Assembly (NCBI GenBank): GCA_004802725.1
Contig: SGPM01000469.1
Coordinates: forward strand, 1-16,982
Direction: 5' to 3'
Length of the DNA stretch: 16,982 nt
Source: Antrodiella citrinella
Lineage: Eukaryota > Basidiomycota > Agaricomycetes > Polyporales > Steccherinaceae
A program made the translations under genes and the position numbers. The first letter of the stretch is position 1. Each line of letters starts with the position of its first letter. Below are positions 1 to 7,956 of the stretch, piece after piece. The notes under the pieces were generated by a model. The model was given only the letters and a program-made list of their open reading frames with translations. It had not been told where the DNA came from and searched no databases.

Positions 1-197
1 GGATTGTCGAATTCCTTTTCTTTTCTTAGACTCATTCAAAAGCTTCAGTTCATTTCTACCTCCCCTTGTTTTATTTTCTTTGATCAGGAAGACTTCTACT
101 TCAAACTGAAGTTAGAAACTTTTCTTGACCATACATTCTTGTTCTGCATAAGCTCTTTTTGAGTTTATACTATTCAACATCCTCTCAAAGCAAGACA
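1..197 (+). repeat. Terminal part of LTR family C, copy 1
   Basis: This stretch is a near-identical direct repeat of 10348-10542. By eye it differs by about three substitutions and two one-base insertions (197 versus 195 bp). It ends in AAGACA, compatible with the TG...CA ends of LTRs. The next base (198) belongs to the RT coding sequence of a minus-strand Ty3/Gypsy element, so 197/198 is an insertion junction. The rest of the repeat lies left of the window, so I cannot tell a solo LTR from the LTR of a full element. The same orientation and end point in both copies argue for a true element boundary. CTTCAGTT and a later AACTGAAG inside the repeat could pair. Confidence 0.75.
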
Positions 198-1344
198 CCG
201 GGTGAGGGGAACGGTGATATCGGAGTATGAAGGAATGAACTGGCGGTAGAAATTACAGAAACCGAGGAAGGACTGGACGTCCTTGACTTTCCGGAGTACT
301 GGCCAATCTTGGATGACTTGGACCTTGTCAGCGGCCATACTCAGACCGTCGGGAGACAGGATATAGCCCAGGTATTCGGTGGTAGTCACCCCGAACTCGC
401 ATTTAGACAGCTTGCAGTATAGACCATGCTTTCGGAGTCTCCGTAGTACCTCCGCAACATGTTGCTGGTGGTCGTCCGGGTTCTCCGAGTATACTAGGAC
501 GTCGTCCAGGTACACAATGACGCAGACGTCGAGCATGTCGGCGAAAATGCTGTTGACGAAGCGTTGGAAAGCGGCGGGGGCGTTGGTGAGACCTTCAGGG
601 ACAACCCGCCACTCGTAGGAGCCGTAGCGGGATCAGAAAGCGGTTTTGAATTCATCGCCCTCGGCTACCCGCAGTAGGTGGTAGGCATGACAGAGATCAA
701 GCTTGGTGTAGACCCGGGCCTTGGCCGGGGCGTCCAGGAGATCAGCGATGAGCGGCAGCGGGTATCGGTCCTTCCGGGTGATGCGGTTTAGTCCCCGGTA
801 GTCGACACAGAGACGAAGGGAGCCGTCCTTCTTCTTAGCGAATAGGATGGGAGCTCCATGAGTCGACTTAGAGGGATAGATGAATCCGGACTTGAGGTTC
901 TGGTCAATGAACTTGCGGAGAGCGGAGAGCTCGGCGGGGGGGAGGGAGTAGATGTAACCAAGCGGAGGTACCGAGTTGTTCTCCGTCTCGATCTTAAGGT
1001 CGTACTCACGGTGAGGCGGGAGGTCAAAAGCGCGTTGTTCGCTGAAGACATCGGCAAACTCATGGTACTCGGGAGGTAGACCAGACAAATCCGGGGAAGG
1101 GTCGGTGGAACCGGCTCGTCCTAACACGTCAGCGGGTTGGGCACGGATCACGAATTGCGCGGTGCCCTCCTGACGAAGAATAGTGGCAAAGGCAGCGGCG
1201 GATACGAGAGAGACGAGCGGTGCAGCGCGCTGGGAAAACGGAAGAGGACCGGATGTCCTGGGGACTGGGGACGTAGGGGGGACCGTAGGAATAGGTGAAG
1301 GAACGGAAAATGGAGACGACTCGCCAGGAGGCTCCGAGAAAGTC

Positions 1345-1424
1345 TCCATAGAAGGAGCGGAGGATTCCATAGAAGGAGCAGAAGATTCCATAGAAGGAGC
1401 TAGGGGATTCTCCATAGAAGGAGC
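1345..1424 (-). repeat. Short tandem repeat inside Gypsy-1 pol
   Basis: The 14-mer TCCATAGAAGGAGC occurs four times on the plus strand at 1345, 1366, 1387 and 1411, spaced 21, 21 and 24 bp. In the minus-strand pol frame this encodes repeated APSMESS-like heptads between protease and RT. Because spacing is a multiple of three, the frame is preserved. It lies in a low-complexity Ser/Pro linker, probably a slippage expansion without structural constraint. Confidence 0.8.
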
Positions 1425-1963
1425 AGGTGAAAGTGACTCGAGGAGAGGCCTAGGAGCCTCCGGGGGTGTCGACGAGTTCCGACGGTCCGAGTCGGTAAGG
1501 TTTCGGAAGGTAGTGCTGCCCGTTTTCCAGTCAATCAACGGATTAAATCGGAAGAGCCAGCTGTAGCCCAATACCATGTGGCAAGGAGAGTCTAGGGAAG
1601 TCACGTAAAACTCCTGGTTGTGGAGCTCACCGGTGGGGAGACGAATGACGAGATGAATAGCATGAGAAATGATCGAGGAGGTTCCGTCGAGGTACCGCAG
1701 GCGTAACGGAGAGATGACGTAAGGGCGTAAATCGTATTGCTGGGTATATACTCGATCGATGTAACAATGACTAGAATCGGAGTCAACGAGAGTATTGGCG
1801 GTATGAGGGAACGATAACGCGGTGGAATGGTACAATTCTGAAGGAGAGTCCGTGGTAGAGTCCGAACTGGATAGCGGAACTCCGAGCGTTATGTACAGGG
1901 ATGAGGGGTTGGAAAGAGCGGACGCGTTGAGGGTAACCTCGGGGAGAGTGCACATAGAGTCAA

Positions 1964-2012
1964 CACAGCCCTGACTGTGCGCGGAGGCGACAGAGCTGTG
2001 AACTAGTTTTCC
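1964..2012 (-). promoter_or_regulatory. Putative -1 frameshift signal at Gypsy-1 gag end
   Basis: On the minus strand the gag codons end GAA AAC TAG. The heptamer G GAA AAC (2012-2006) directly precedes the TAG stop (2005-2003). A -1 slip leads into the open pol frame (CTA GTT CAC...). Five bases later CACAGC (2000-1995) can pair with GCTGTG (1969-1964), with an inner CTGT/ACAG helix. The heptamer resembles the G GAU UUA class, where the first three bases are GGA. Gag and pol frames here differ by -1. Placement, spacing and frame fit known retroelement shift sites; activity is inferred. Confidence 0.55.
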
Positions 2013-3568
2013 GGATCGGAAGCAGGTGCGACCTCGGAGGCTCGGCCAGTAGCGGAAGTGGAGGTCCGGCGCTTGCATTCCTTGGACTGGTGACCCTTCC
2101 CGCCGCAATAGAGGCATAAGTTCTCTTTGAGGCGTCGGGCGCGTTCGTCAGCGTTGAGTTTGCCGTCTTTACCTAGCTTGTCGGCGTGAGGCTTCGGAGT
2201 ATCCGAAGAAGGGGAAGTGGAGGAAGGAGAAGATGCGCCGGTGGCCTTACCCGGAGGTCGGGCGGATCCAGCGGGGGTTTGACGGGGAGTCTCGCGCTTG
2301 CGCTCCTCCTCTCGCTGCCAGTACCGAGCGTCGACTCGTCGTGCAGCATCGCGGACTCCATTGAGATCGTTGTTGTGCTCTTGACGAGCCAACTCATCTT
2401 TGATTCGTGCGGGAAGTCCTCGGTAGAAGCGGTGGGCAAGGGCGGCGTCGTCCCAGCGGGTAAGGGCCGCGAGTTGATTGAAGCGAACGATGTACATTGC
2501 GATGCGTTCGGTGTCTCGCATGCGACAACTCTCGATCTTGTCCTCGGCGTCCCCGACAGGGTCATGAGGACCAAAGTTAGTCTGAATCTCCGCGCAGAAA
2601 GCAGAGAAATCGCCGTCCCAAGGTGCGGGGGTTCCGTCCAGGAAGAAAGCCTGGAACCACTCAGCGGCTGGCCCCCGGAGGTAGGAAATAACGTAGATGA
2701 TCTTGTCATCGTCGTCAGGGAAATCCCAGGGGCGTTGCGCAAACTGTAGTCCGCACTGTAAGAGGAACGGCTGGAGCTTCGAAGAGTCCTCGCCATTGAA
2801 GGTGTCGGGGTCCTTCAACTTGGGTGCCCGGACCGCATGGCGCGGAGCGGGTAGGGATAGGTGGTGCTGCTGCCGGGGATCCCAAGCGGGTTGCCTAGGG
2901 GCAGTATACTGAAGGAACTGCATGTAACGGCCCATCTCCTCAAGGGTTAGGGTAGCAGCCCTCATCAGGTGTTCTCCCTTCTCTTCTCCAGGAAGATCCG
3001 CTCCTGGGCGGGGCTCATCATCAGCAGTGTCGTAGGAAGAGGAAGCCTCGGTCTCGTAGTCATCATCGTTGGGGTCGTCGTCGGGGTCTCCGGCAGGAGG
3101 TCTTTGGACGGATTCCTCTCGGACAGGGGCGTGGCGGAGGCTACGAAACGAACTGGTAGTAGATGGAGCACGTGGGGGAAAATGAGCGGCGCTGAATCCC
3201 TCGTCGACCTCCTCATGCAGAGACATGGGTAGGTGGTAAGCATGTGGAGGAATGACGGGGGGTTGATACAGGGGGGAGGAGAAGTGAGGGGGATCTGAAC
3301 GTCGGCGAGCAGGAGTACGAGCAAGGGGTGCCATGGCGTCGAAGAGTCGCGATTGCCGACGATCCGACCGTTGGGAGACGAGGGAGTCCCGGGGGTGTCC
3401 CGGAAATGCCGCTGGAAAGGGCGAGTGTTCAGGGGCCACTCGTCGGGCGGACGTTGGGGCAGAATGGGTGGTCTGGGGAGTCTGGTGGACGGTGTTGGGA
3501 TCACGTCTGCGACGTGGTGTGGACGAGACAGGGACGGCTTCGGGAGCAAAGGCGCGTGTCCTCGACAT
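2003..3568 (-). CDS. gag: Gypsy-1 Gag (capsid/nucleocapsid)
   Basis: This is a 521-residue open frame starting at an ATG (3568). It would form the cytoplasmic virus-like particle and bind element RNA. Residues 1-250 are low-complexity, rich in Pro/Arg/Ser with an acidic patch (about 160-185). About 255-395 matches the retrotransposon gag core (DTFNGED, YLRGPAAEWF, FYRGLPARIKDELA). A CCHC zinc knuckle lies at C485-x2-C488-x4-H493-x4-C498. The frame is intact although pol is broken. It overlaps the pol frame by 115 bases and ends on the putative slippery site. The start was chosen as the first ATG downstream of the leader; no in-frame alternative looks better. Confidence 0.85.
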   Translation of the reverse strand: MSRTRAFAPEAVPVSSTPRRRRDPNTVHQTPQTTHSAPTSARRVAPEHSPFPAAFPGHPRDSLVSQRSDRRQSRLFDAMAPLARTPARRRSDPPHFSSPLYQPPVIPPHAYHLPMSLHEEVDEGFSAAHFPPRAPSTTSSFRSLRHAPVREESVQRPPAGDPDDDPNDDDYETEASSSYDTADDEPRPGADLPGEEKGEHLMRAATLTLEEMGRYMQFLQYTAPRQPAWDPRQQHHLSLPAPRHAVRAPKLKDPDTFNGEDSSKLQPFLLQCGLQFAQRPWDFPDDDDKIIYVISYLRGPAAEWFQAFFLDGTPAPWDGDFSAFCAEIQTNFGPHDPVGDAEDKIESCRMRDTERIAMYIVRFNQLAALTRWDDAALAHRFYRGLPARIKDELARQEHNNDLNGVRDAARRVDARYWQREEERKRETPRQTPAGSARPPGKATGASSPSSTSPSSDTPKPHADKLGKDGKLNADERARRLKENLCLYCGGKGHQSKECKRRTSTSATGRASEVAPASDPEN

Positions 3569-3900
3569 TCTTGAGACTCGATAGTGAGTTCGTAAATACT
3601 GTTAAGACCGTGCGGAAGGTCCTGGAAGTCCCGAGAGGGGGTAGATGTGGCACGTCGGGGGCGTACCGGAGGTTCCGACCAGGGTAGACGGGGCGATGCG
3701 GAGCAGGGCCGGAGTCCACGCGGAGAGCGGGGAGGAAGTTCGGGGAGGATCGCTGAGCAACTGTCGGACTAGCCGGACGTCGCAACAACGGAGGGCGAGG
3801 GAGAAGGAGTCGAGGGAGAGGAAGGAGCGACGACGGTCGGGCGTAAGGCTGGAGGTCGCGAACACCACACAGAGGTGGGTGACGCGCTATCGAGCTCAAG
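3569..3900 (-). other. Gypsy-1 untranslated leader
   Basis: These 332 bases lie between the inferred LTR end and gag. The minus strand is pyrimidine-rich (runs of CTCC and CCTC) and happens to be open in one frame without an ATG. A primer-binding site should begin next to 3900, but the sequence there (CTTGAGCTCGATAGCG on the minus strand) lacks the TGG expected for a tRNA 3' end. I found no convincing alternative primer site. Confidence 0.5.
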
Positions 3901-3993
3901 TGTAAGGAATGTGGGGGAGGGTCGGAAGGCCCGAGATGATAGCACGGAATAACGTTAATTTACGAACTAAGGAATTATGTACATCCAGATGAT

Positions 3994-4002
3994 CCTTTTA
4001 TA
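3994..4002 (-). promoter_or_regulatory. TATA box in Gypsy-1 LTR
   Basis: The minus strand reads TATAAAAGG here, a close match to the eukaryotic TATA consensus. It lies about 95 bases before the inferred LTR end and points toward gag, so transcription would begin near 3970. Confidence 0.6.
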
Positions 4003-4252
4003 CTACTCTAGTAAGTGGCTACGGAATGCGGAACGGAAATGGAGTAGCCGAGTAGAACGTGGTGTAGATAAGAGTTCGTAGTAAAACCTCATGTGAGACG
4101 AAAGGTAGAACATGAGGAAAACGCATTGAGCGTAGAAAAGGTAAGTAAGGACGGAGGAGGGAACGTAAACGGAGAAAGGGAAGTGAGGGGGCGGGAGCTC
4201 CTGAAGGGGGTAGATAACCGGACCCTCCGACAGACCTCCGATGTGTTGACAA

Positions 4253-4320
4253 GGAACTGGGCTCAATTGGGAAAGCTCAGTATGTCATCACGGCAATAAA
4301 ACCCAATGAGCCCAGGTTCC
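4253..4320. repeat. 19-bp imperfect inverted repeat at the Gypsy-1 LTR outer edge
   Basis: The arm GGAACTGGGCTCAATTGGG (4253-4271) is nearly the reverse complement of CCCAATGAGCCCAGGTTCC (4302-4320), with one base missing and one extra. The spacer is 30 bases. A second small hairpin (GTTCC/GGAAC) overlaps the right arm. It sits in the presumed U3 start of the LTR. Confidence 0.8.
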
Positions 4321-4331
4321 GAAGGAACACA

Positions 4332-4648
4332 CGNNANTNGNNNGNCCTGTNNCGAGGCNTCNNNCGNAGANNCTNTCNNNGANNCCANNNNAAGNCTNNA
4401 CGCNTATNNTCNCGCCGCTTGCATCGCCTCAAGCAGGACCAAGCACACTACCAGCAGGACGAAGTCCAGNACNGGTACCTAGTCCTCGACGAGGATCACA
4501 CCTACCNAGTCGTCATACTTCCCCATCCCCGAGCTCCCACCTACGTATACACACTCCGTCCACTACCCCTACTTCCCACAGTCAACCAGCAACCACCGCC
4601 CCCATCGTACCGCNAGCANCTCTACTCCAACCCCAACNGCTTTCGACC
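4332..4648 (+). other. N-rich upstream region of Gypsy-2
   Basis: From 4334 to about 4412 a large share of bases are N; the rest of the stretch is better resolved and leads to the gag ATG. No 5' LTR or primer-binding site for Gypsy-2 can be recognised, since the Gypsy-1 LTR lies immediately to the left. An open frame crosses it and ends at 4652, overlapping the gag ATG as ATGA. It has no ATG of its own and its Ns are not concentrated at third positions, so I treat it as leader. Confidence 0.5.
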
Positions 4649-5533
4649 ATGACTACCAAGCCTACNGAACTGAAGATCGNTCAGCCGAAAGCGTTCACGG
4701 GAGACCGTGCTACCACTGCAGCCTTTATCCAGGCTTGCAAGAACTANTTCTCTCTCAATGGCGACATCTATGACACCGACTTGAAGAAGATCNGGTTCGC
4801 CCTCTCCTTCATGAATGAAGGCATTGCTGCCTCGTGGGCAGCAGGTGTCATCAAGGAAGGACAAGAGTCTACCCCCGCCTCNTACGGTACNTGGAATGAC
4901 TTCATCACGAAAGTCAACACCTCCTTCCTTCCCATTAACTCCTCNGCCGATGCCGTGACCAAGCTCAAAGATCTGAAGCAAGGGTCCGGATCTGTGGATG
5001 ANTACATCGCCAAGTTCCGTACCATNGTNGGACTCACCGACTTCAAGGACACNGCCTTCCTCATCGACAANTTCCTTGACGGCCTCAATGATGGGCTCCA
5101 GAGTCGNGTACTGGGCAACACCGCCGAGATGAAGACCCTAGATNATTANTATGGTGTCGCCTCTCGNCTTGACGCCCTCTACCACTACAAGAACACNTTC
5201 CACTCCAATCNTCCCAAGAACAACTTCCGCNGCAATATCCGNCAGGTCGCCACCGCCGANNCCGACGTGACCATCCAGAAGTTGACTCCCGCTGAGCGGG
5301 ACAAGCTCNGACGCGAGGGAAAGTGTTTCCNCTGCCGCAAGGCCGGACACATGTCCCGCGAATGCCCNGGCANTGGACGCGGTCCATCCCNCACTGTGCG
5401 CCAGATGGAAGTGNTCACTGAAGCCCCTGCCGAAGAAGACATATCTGTNGGGCGCATNGTGGCCATGATGTCCAANCTCCCTACCNGTGNGAGAGAGACC
5501 TTGACCAAGAGAATGGTTGACGAGGGTTTTTAG
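4649..5533 (+). CDS. gag: Gypsy-2 Gag
   Basis: The frame codes 294 residues from the ATG at 4649 to TAG at 5531-5533. The N-terminal half carries the retrotransposon capsid pattern (QPKAFTGDRATTAAFIQAC, then ALSFMNEGIAASWA). A CCHC zinc knuckle, CFxCRKAGHMSREC, begins near residue 225 and would bind element RNA. About 27 codons contain an N so those residues are uncertain; most Ns are at third positions and many leave the residue unchanged. The protein should assemble particles in the cytoplasm. It is shorter than Gypsy-1 Gag and lacks its long disordered N-terminus. The stop is preceded by a -1 slippery heptamer leading into pol. Confidence 0.85.
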   Translation: MTTKPXELKIXQPKAFTGDRATTAAFIQACKNXFSLNGDIYDTDLKKIXFALSFMNEGIAASWAAGVIKEGQESTPAXYGXWNDFITKVNTSFLPINSXADAVTKLKDLKQGSGSVDXYIAKFRTXXGLTDFKDXAFLIDXFLDGLNDGLQSXVLGNTAEMKTLDXXYGVASXLDALYHYKNXFHSNXPKNNFRXNIXQVATAXXDVTIQKLTPAERDKLXREGKCFXCRKAGHMSRECXGXGRGPSXTVRQMEVXTEAPAEEDISXGRXVAMMSXLPTXXRETLTKRMVDEGF

Positions 5534-5564
5534 AGCGACGGTCCACTGCGATGTTGGATCCGTC
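5524..5564 (+). promoter_or_regulatory. Putative -1 frameshift signal between Gypsy-2 gag and pol
   Basis: Gag ends GAG GGT TTT TAG. G GGT TTT (5524-5530) is a canonical X XXY YYZ heptamer lying directly before the stop. Slipping back one base continues TTA GAG CGA CGG... into the pol frame, open from here on. After a 6-base spacer, GACGGTCC (5537-5544) pairs with GGA-T-CCGTC (5556-5564) with one bulged T and an 11-base loop. Pol is in the -1 frame relative to gag. Heptamer, spacer, hairpin and frame all agree, which makes this the best-supported regulatory call in the element. Confidence 0.75.
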
Positions 5565-7830
5565 TTGTTACACGTTGTCCCGAGTTTCTGTATTAGCTGA
5601 TTGNTCTAGACNATCAATCCATTGTGATGTCACTATACTCNGACCACGAACCATCGCCACCACNGCTCTCATTGACACGGGCGCAGGAGATGCATTTATN
5701 GACAACTCGTTTGTGCGCAAACACCATCTTGAGTTGAAACCACTTCTCTGCGCCATCCCCGTTTTCAANGTCGACCANACCCCGAACAAGGATGGGCTNA
5801 TCACCCATTACACCTGGCTTGATCTCANTATCAATGGCACCTCGATTCCCACCCGCTTCTANGCGTCCAACCTCNGTGGCGAAGCCATTATCCTTGGCTT
5901 CCCCTGGTTGAAACGAGTCAACCCCNGAGTCAATTTCCGCACCGGTCACTTTGAATTTGACCCNGANGACATCCTCCCGGAACCCTCCCTCCTTNGCACC
6001 CTTNGCNCTGTACGCCACACTCGNACGGTCCTCAATCGCATCGAAGACATCCCCGACGAGCCAACCCTGTCTGTGCTGAACCCAACCCCAGACAATGCCT
6101 TNCTCCGTGCGATTGAACCTNTGTCCCCTNCTCCCCCTGCCTCCGATCCACCNNTTGACCTCCCTGACCCCATCCCTGTTGATNTCGAACCTGANGATGA
6201 TCTTGTCATCGGCTACATCAAAGGCGAACTCACCGACCAGATCCTTGCACCTCNGGAAACNCCAGCATACCGCGATANTCCTANGGAACCTTCTGCACTC
6301 CCTGGGCCNGCCATTGGTCGTGTGCACTTCTGGNGTTCTTCCGCCAAATTTTNGGTNAATCAAAACACGTGGATCCGAGCCAAGGTCAATCCCGCGATGG
6401 CCATGGCNCAGGAGAAGGCCAAACTGGAAACCCCCAAGACCATTGACGAACTCGTCCCGGAGCAGTACCNTGACTTCAAGTCTGTCTTTGAGAAAAAGGC
6501 GGCNGAGCGATTTCCCCCATCCCGACCATACGACCACGCNATCGAATTCAAACCCGATTTTNTCCCTCGNCAATGCAAGGTNTATCCTCTCACCCCGAAA
6601 GAAGAACTCATTCAGAANGAGTTTATCGAGGAACACCTACGCAAAGGGTACATTCGTCGTTCCAAATCTGCGATGGCNTCCCCGTTTTTCTTTGTCGGAA
6701 AGAAGGATGGCAACNTCCGCCCCTGNCAGGANTACCGTCACTTGAANGAAGGCACCGTCAAGAATGNGTACCCTCTACCGTTGATCCCTGAGCTCGTNGA
6801 TAAGCTCAAAGGAGCGAAACACTTTTCNAAACTGGATCTCCGCTCTGGCTACAACAATATCCGCATCAAGGANGGAGACCAGTGGAAAGCCACGTTCAAA
6901 TGTAGCAAGGGTCTTTTCGAGCCATTGGTCATGTTCTTTGGGTTGTGCAATTCCCCTGCCACCTTCCAAGCGTTTATGGACGACATCTTCTCTGACATGA
7001 TGGACGAAGGATGGCTGGTCATTTACATGGACGACATGCTCATATTTTCCGCCGATCTCGCTGAACACCGTGCCCGTACCCGTCGCATCCTCGAACGACT
7101 CAAGGAGCATGATCTCTATCTCAAACCTGAGAAATGCGTCTTTGAGGCCAGCGAGGTGGAGTTCCTTGGTCTCATCATTTCCCCTGATCGCCTCGCCATG
7201 GACCCAACAAAGCTCCAAGGTATTCGCGACTGGCCTGCACCTGCATCGGTCAAGGCAGTCCGCTCCTTCCTTGGCTTCGGCAATTTCTACCGCCGGTTTA
7301 TTCCCAACTTCTCCACCATCGCTCGCCCTCTCAACGACCTCACGCGCAAAGACATCCCATGGAAATGGTCCGACGAATGCCAAACAGCCTTCGACACCCT
7401 GAAACACCTGTTCACTGCTTCCCCTGTGCTGCTGATGCCCGACAAGTCCAAGCCATTCCAGATCGAAACCGACGCCTCCAAGTTTGCCACCGGTGCTGTC
7501 ATGCGGCAGCAAGACATCAATGGCAACTGGCATCCCTGTGGCTACCTCTCCCAGTCGTTCAACGATACCCAGCGCAACTACAACATCTACGACCACGAAC
7601 TCCTCGGTATTGTCCGCGCCCTTGAAGCGTGGCATCACTATATGGAGGGTGCTCCGCACCCTGTGCAAGTCCTTTCGGATCACAAGAACCTCACGTACTT
7701 CCGCTCCGCCCAACGCCTCAATCGCCGCCAAGCCCGCTGGAGTTCACTCCTATCCATGTTCGATCTGCAGTTGCAGCAGGTCCCGGTGTCCTGCACCAAA
7801 CCAGTTTGGTACCGGGCAGACAGAATATAG
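5530..7830 (+). CDS. pol: Gypsy-2 Pol: protease, RT, RNase H (3' truncated)
   Basis: The frame is entered by the -1 shift at 5530; the first ATG is 5551, used below for numbering. An aspartic protease motif DTGAG lies near residue 42. RT runs from about residue 345 to 560 with [13 protein letters not shown] (catalytic Asp about 429), [15 protein letters not shown] and YMDD (492-495), followed by [12 protein letters not shown]. RNase H has Asp 641 ([11 protein letters not shown]), Glu about 685 (YDHELLGIV) and Asp 710 (SDHKNLTYF). Together these would copy element RNA into DNA inside particles. After SMFDLQL the expected linker (VPG...ADALSR) is degenerate and the frame stops at 7828-7830; integrase is missing. 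Ns occur up to 6873, after which the sequence is clean. The break coincides with an inverted repeat at 7782-7816. Confidence 0.85.
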   Translation, partial: LERRSTAMLDPSCYTLSRVSVLADXSRXSIHCDVTILXPRTIATXALIDTGAGDAFXDNSFVRKHHLELKPLLCAIPVFXVDXTPNKDGXITHYTWLDLXINGTSIPTRFXASNLXGEAIILGFPWLKRVNPXVNFRTGHFEFDXXDILPEPSLLXTLXXVRHTXTVLNRIEDIPDEPTLSVLNPTPDNAXLRAIEPXSPXPPASDPXXDLPDPIPVDXEPXDDLVIGYIKGELTDQILAPXEXPAYRDXPXEPSALPGXAIGRVHFWXSSAKFXXNQNTWIRAKVNPAMAMXQEKAKLETPKTIDELVPEQYXDFKSVFEKKAXERFPPSRPYDHXIEFKPDFXPXQCKXYPLTPKEELIQXEFIEEHLRKGYIRRSKSAMXSPFFFVGKKDGNXRPXQXYRHLXEGTVKNXYPLPLIPELXDKLKGAKHFXKLDLRSGYNNIRIKXGDQWKATFKCSKGLFEPLVMFFGLCNSPATFQAFMDDIFSDMMDEGWLVIYMDDMLIFSADLAEHRARTRRILERLKEHDLYLKPEKCVFEASEVEFLGLIISPDRLAMDPTKLQGIRDWPAPASVKAVRSFLGFGNFYRRFIPNFSTIARPLNDLTRKDIPWKWSDECQTAFDTLKHLFTASPVLLMPDKSKPFQIETDASKFATGAVMRQQDINGNWHPCGYLSQSFNDTQRNYNIYDHELLGIVRALEAWHHYMEGAPHPVQVLSDHKNLTYFRSAQRLNRRQARWSSLLSMFDLQLQQVPVSCTKPVWYRADRI
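7782..7816. repeat. Interrupted palindrome at the Gypsy-2 pol break
   Basis: ACCAAAC (7795-7801) and GTTTGGT (7804-7810) pair perfectly around CA. Flanking CCCGGT (7782-7787) pairs with ACCGGG (7811-7816), with 7 unpaired bases on the left side. This gives 13 pairs exactly where pol loses similarity to its family. A rearrangement or template-switch junction is one explanation. Confidence 0.75.
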
Positions 7831-7956
7831 CCGTATTCTGTGAAGGACGTACCAGAGGACCCCTCCTACAAACACGCACCCTCCTTGTATACCGTCAAAC
7901 GAAAGGTCCATTGATATTCTGCAAAGGAATATCGCTGTTGAAGGAGGAAGGAAGAG

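Larger units (their letters stand above)
198..2117 (-). pseudogene. Gypsy-1 pol: protease and partial RT, broken
   Basis: Minus-strand pol reads from 2117 to a TGA at 633-635 (494 codons). It continues in the same frame from 632 to 198, where LTR sequence replaces it. The N-terminal part holds a retropepsin-like segment with LVDSDSSHCYID near residue 111; the usual motif is D-S/T-G, so the glycine is replaced by Asp. RT follows, with LCVDYRGLNR, LDLCHAYH and, beyond the stop, GLTNAPAAF and the catalytic YLDD. The stop sits where the family normally has Arg after TAF, so CGA to TGA is the likely change. LDLCHAYH probably derives from LDLRHAYH by the same kind of change. Translation would need a -1 shift from gag (see 1964-2012), not the Met at 2117. 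RNase H and integrase are missing. It cannot make an active polymerase as assembled. Confidence 0.85.
198..4331 (-). mobile_element. Gypsy-1: truncated Ty3/Gypsy LTR retrotransposon
   Basis: The order on the minus strand is 5' LTR (about 4331-3901), leader, gag, then protease and RT of pol. RNase H and integrase are absent because family C LTR sequence interrupts pol at 197/198. The lost part and the 3' LTR presumably lie left of the window. The element is degenerate: a premature stop in RT and a changed residue next to the protease active site. Gag and pol are in different frames, linked by a plausible -1 frameshift site. Assignment to Ty3/Gypsy rests on the CCHC zinc knuckle, the LDL...YLDD RT motifs and the FLGF.NFYR.FI segment typical of that group. 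Confidence 0.85.
3901..4331 (-). repeat. Gypsy-1 5' LTR (inferred bounds)
   Basis: Read on the minus strand, this stretch starts TGTGTTCC (4331) and ends TTCCTTACA (3901), giving TG...CA ends and a length of about 431 bp directly upstream of the gag leader. It contains a good TATA box at 4002-3994. The partner 3' LTR is outside the window, so the bounds rest on end motifs and position only. The outer edge abuts the N-rich start of Gypsy-2, so no target-site duplication can be read. Confidence 0.5.
4332..7830 (+). mobile_element. Gypsy-2: Ty3/Gypsy retrotransposon lacking integrase
   Basis: This plus-strand element has gag, protease, RT and RNase H in Ty3/Gypsy order. Coding continuity stops after RNase H at 7830, where integrase should follow. 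No paired LTRs can be assigned. Ns are scattered through 4334-6873 and then cease. It is a different family from Gypsy-1: distinct gag, YMDD instead of YLDD, and a different frameshift heptamer. The element may be truncated, or the assembly may have joined unrelated pieces. Confidence 0.8.

Noticed and set aside
2186..2749. Open frame antisense to Gypsy-1 gag
   Set aside because: It is a shadow of a GC-rich coding frame on the other strand; the gag frame has the zinc knuckle and capsid motifs.
3501..3899. 132-codon frame upstream of Gypsy-1 gag
   Set aside because: It starts at TTG and is Pro/Leu/Arg-rich from a pyrimidine-rich leader; no sign of a protein family.
3930..3945. Self-priming by GCTATC complementarity
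   Set aside because: Only six bases match between the leader and LTR; far below the length expected for self-primed elements.
4419..4652. Upstream ORF overlapping Gypsy-2 gag as ATGA
   Set aside because: It starts only at TTG, runs out of the N-rich region, and its few Ns are mostly not at third positions, unlike gag and pol.
7913..7933. GATATTC/GAATATC hairpin as a terminator
   Set aside because: It is an isolated 7-bp palindrome in unassigned fungal DNA with no U-run or gene context.
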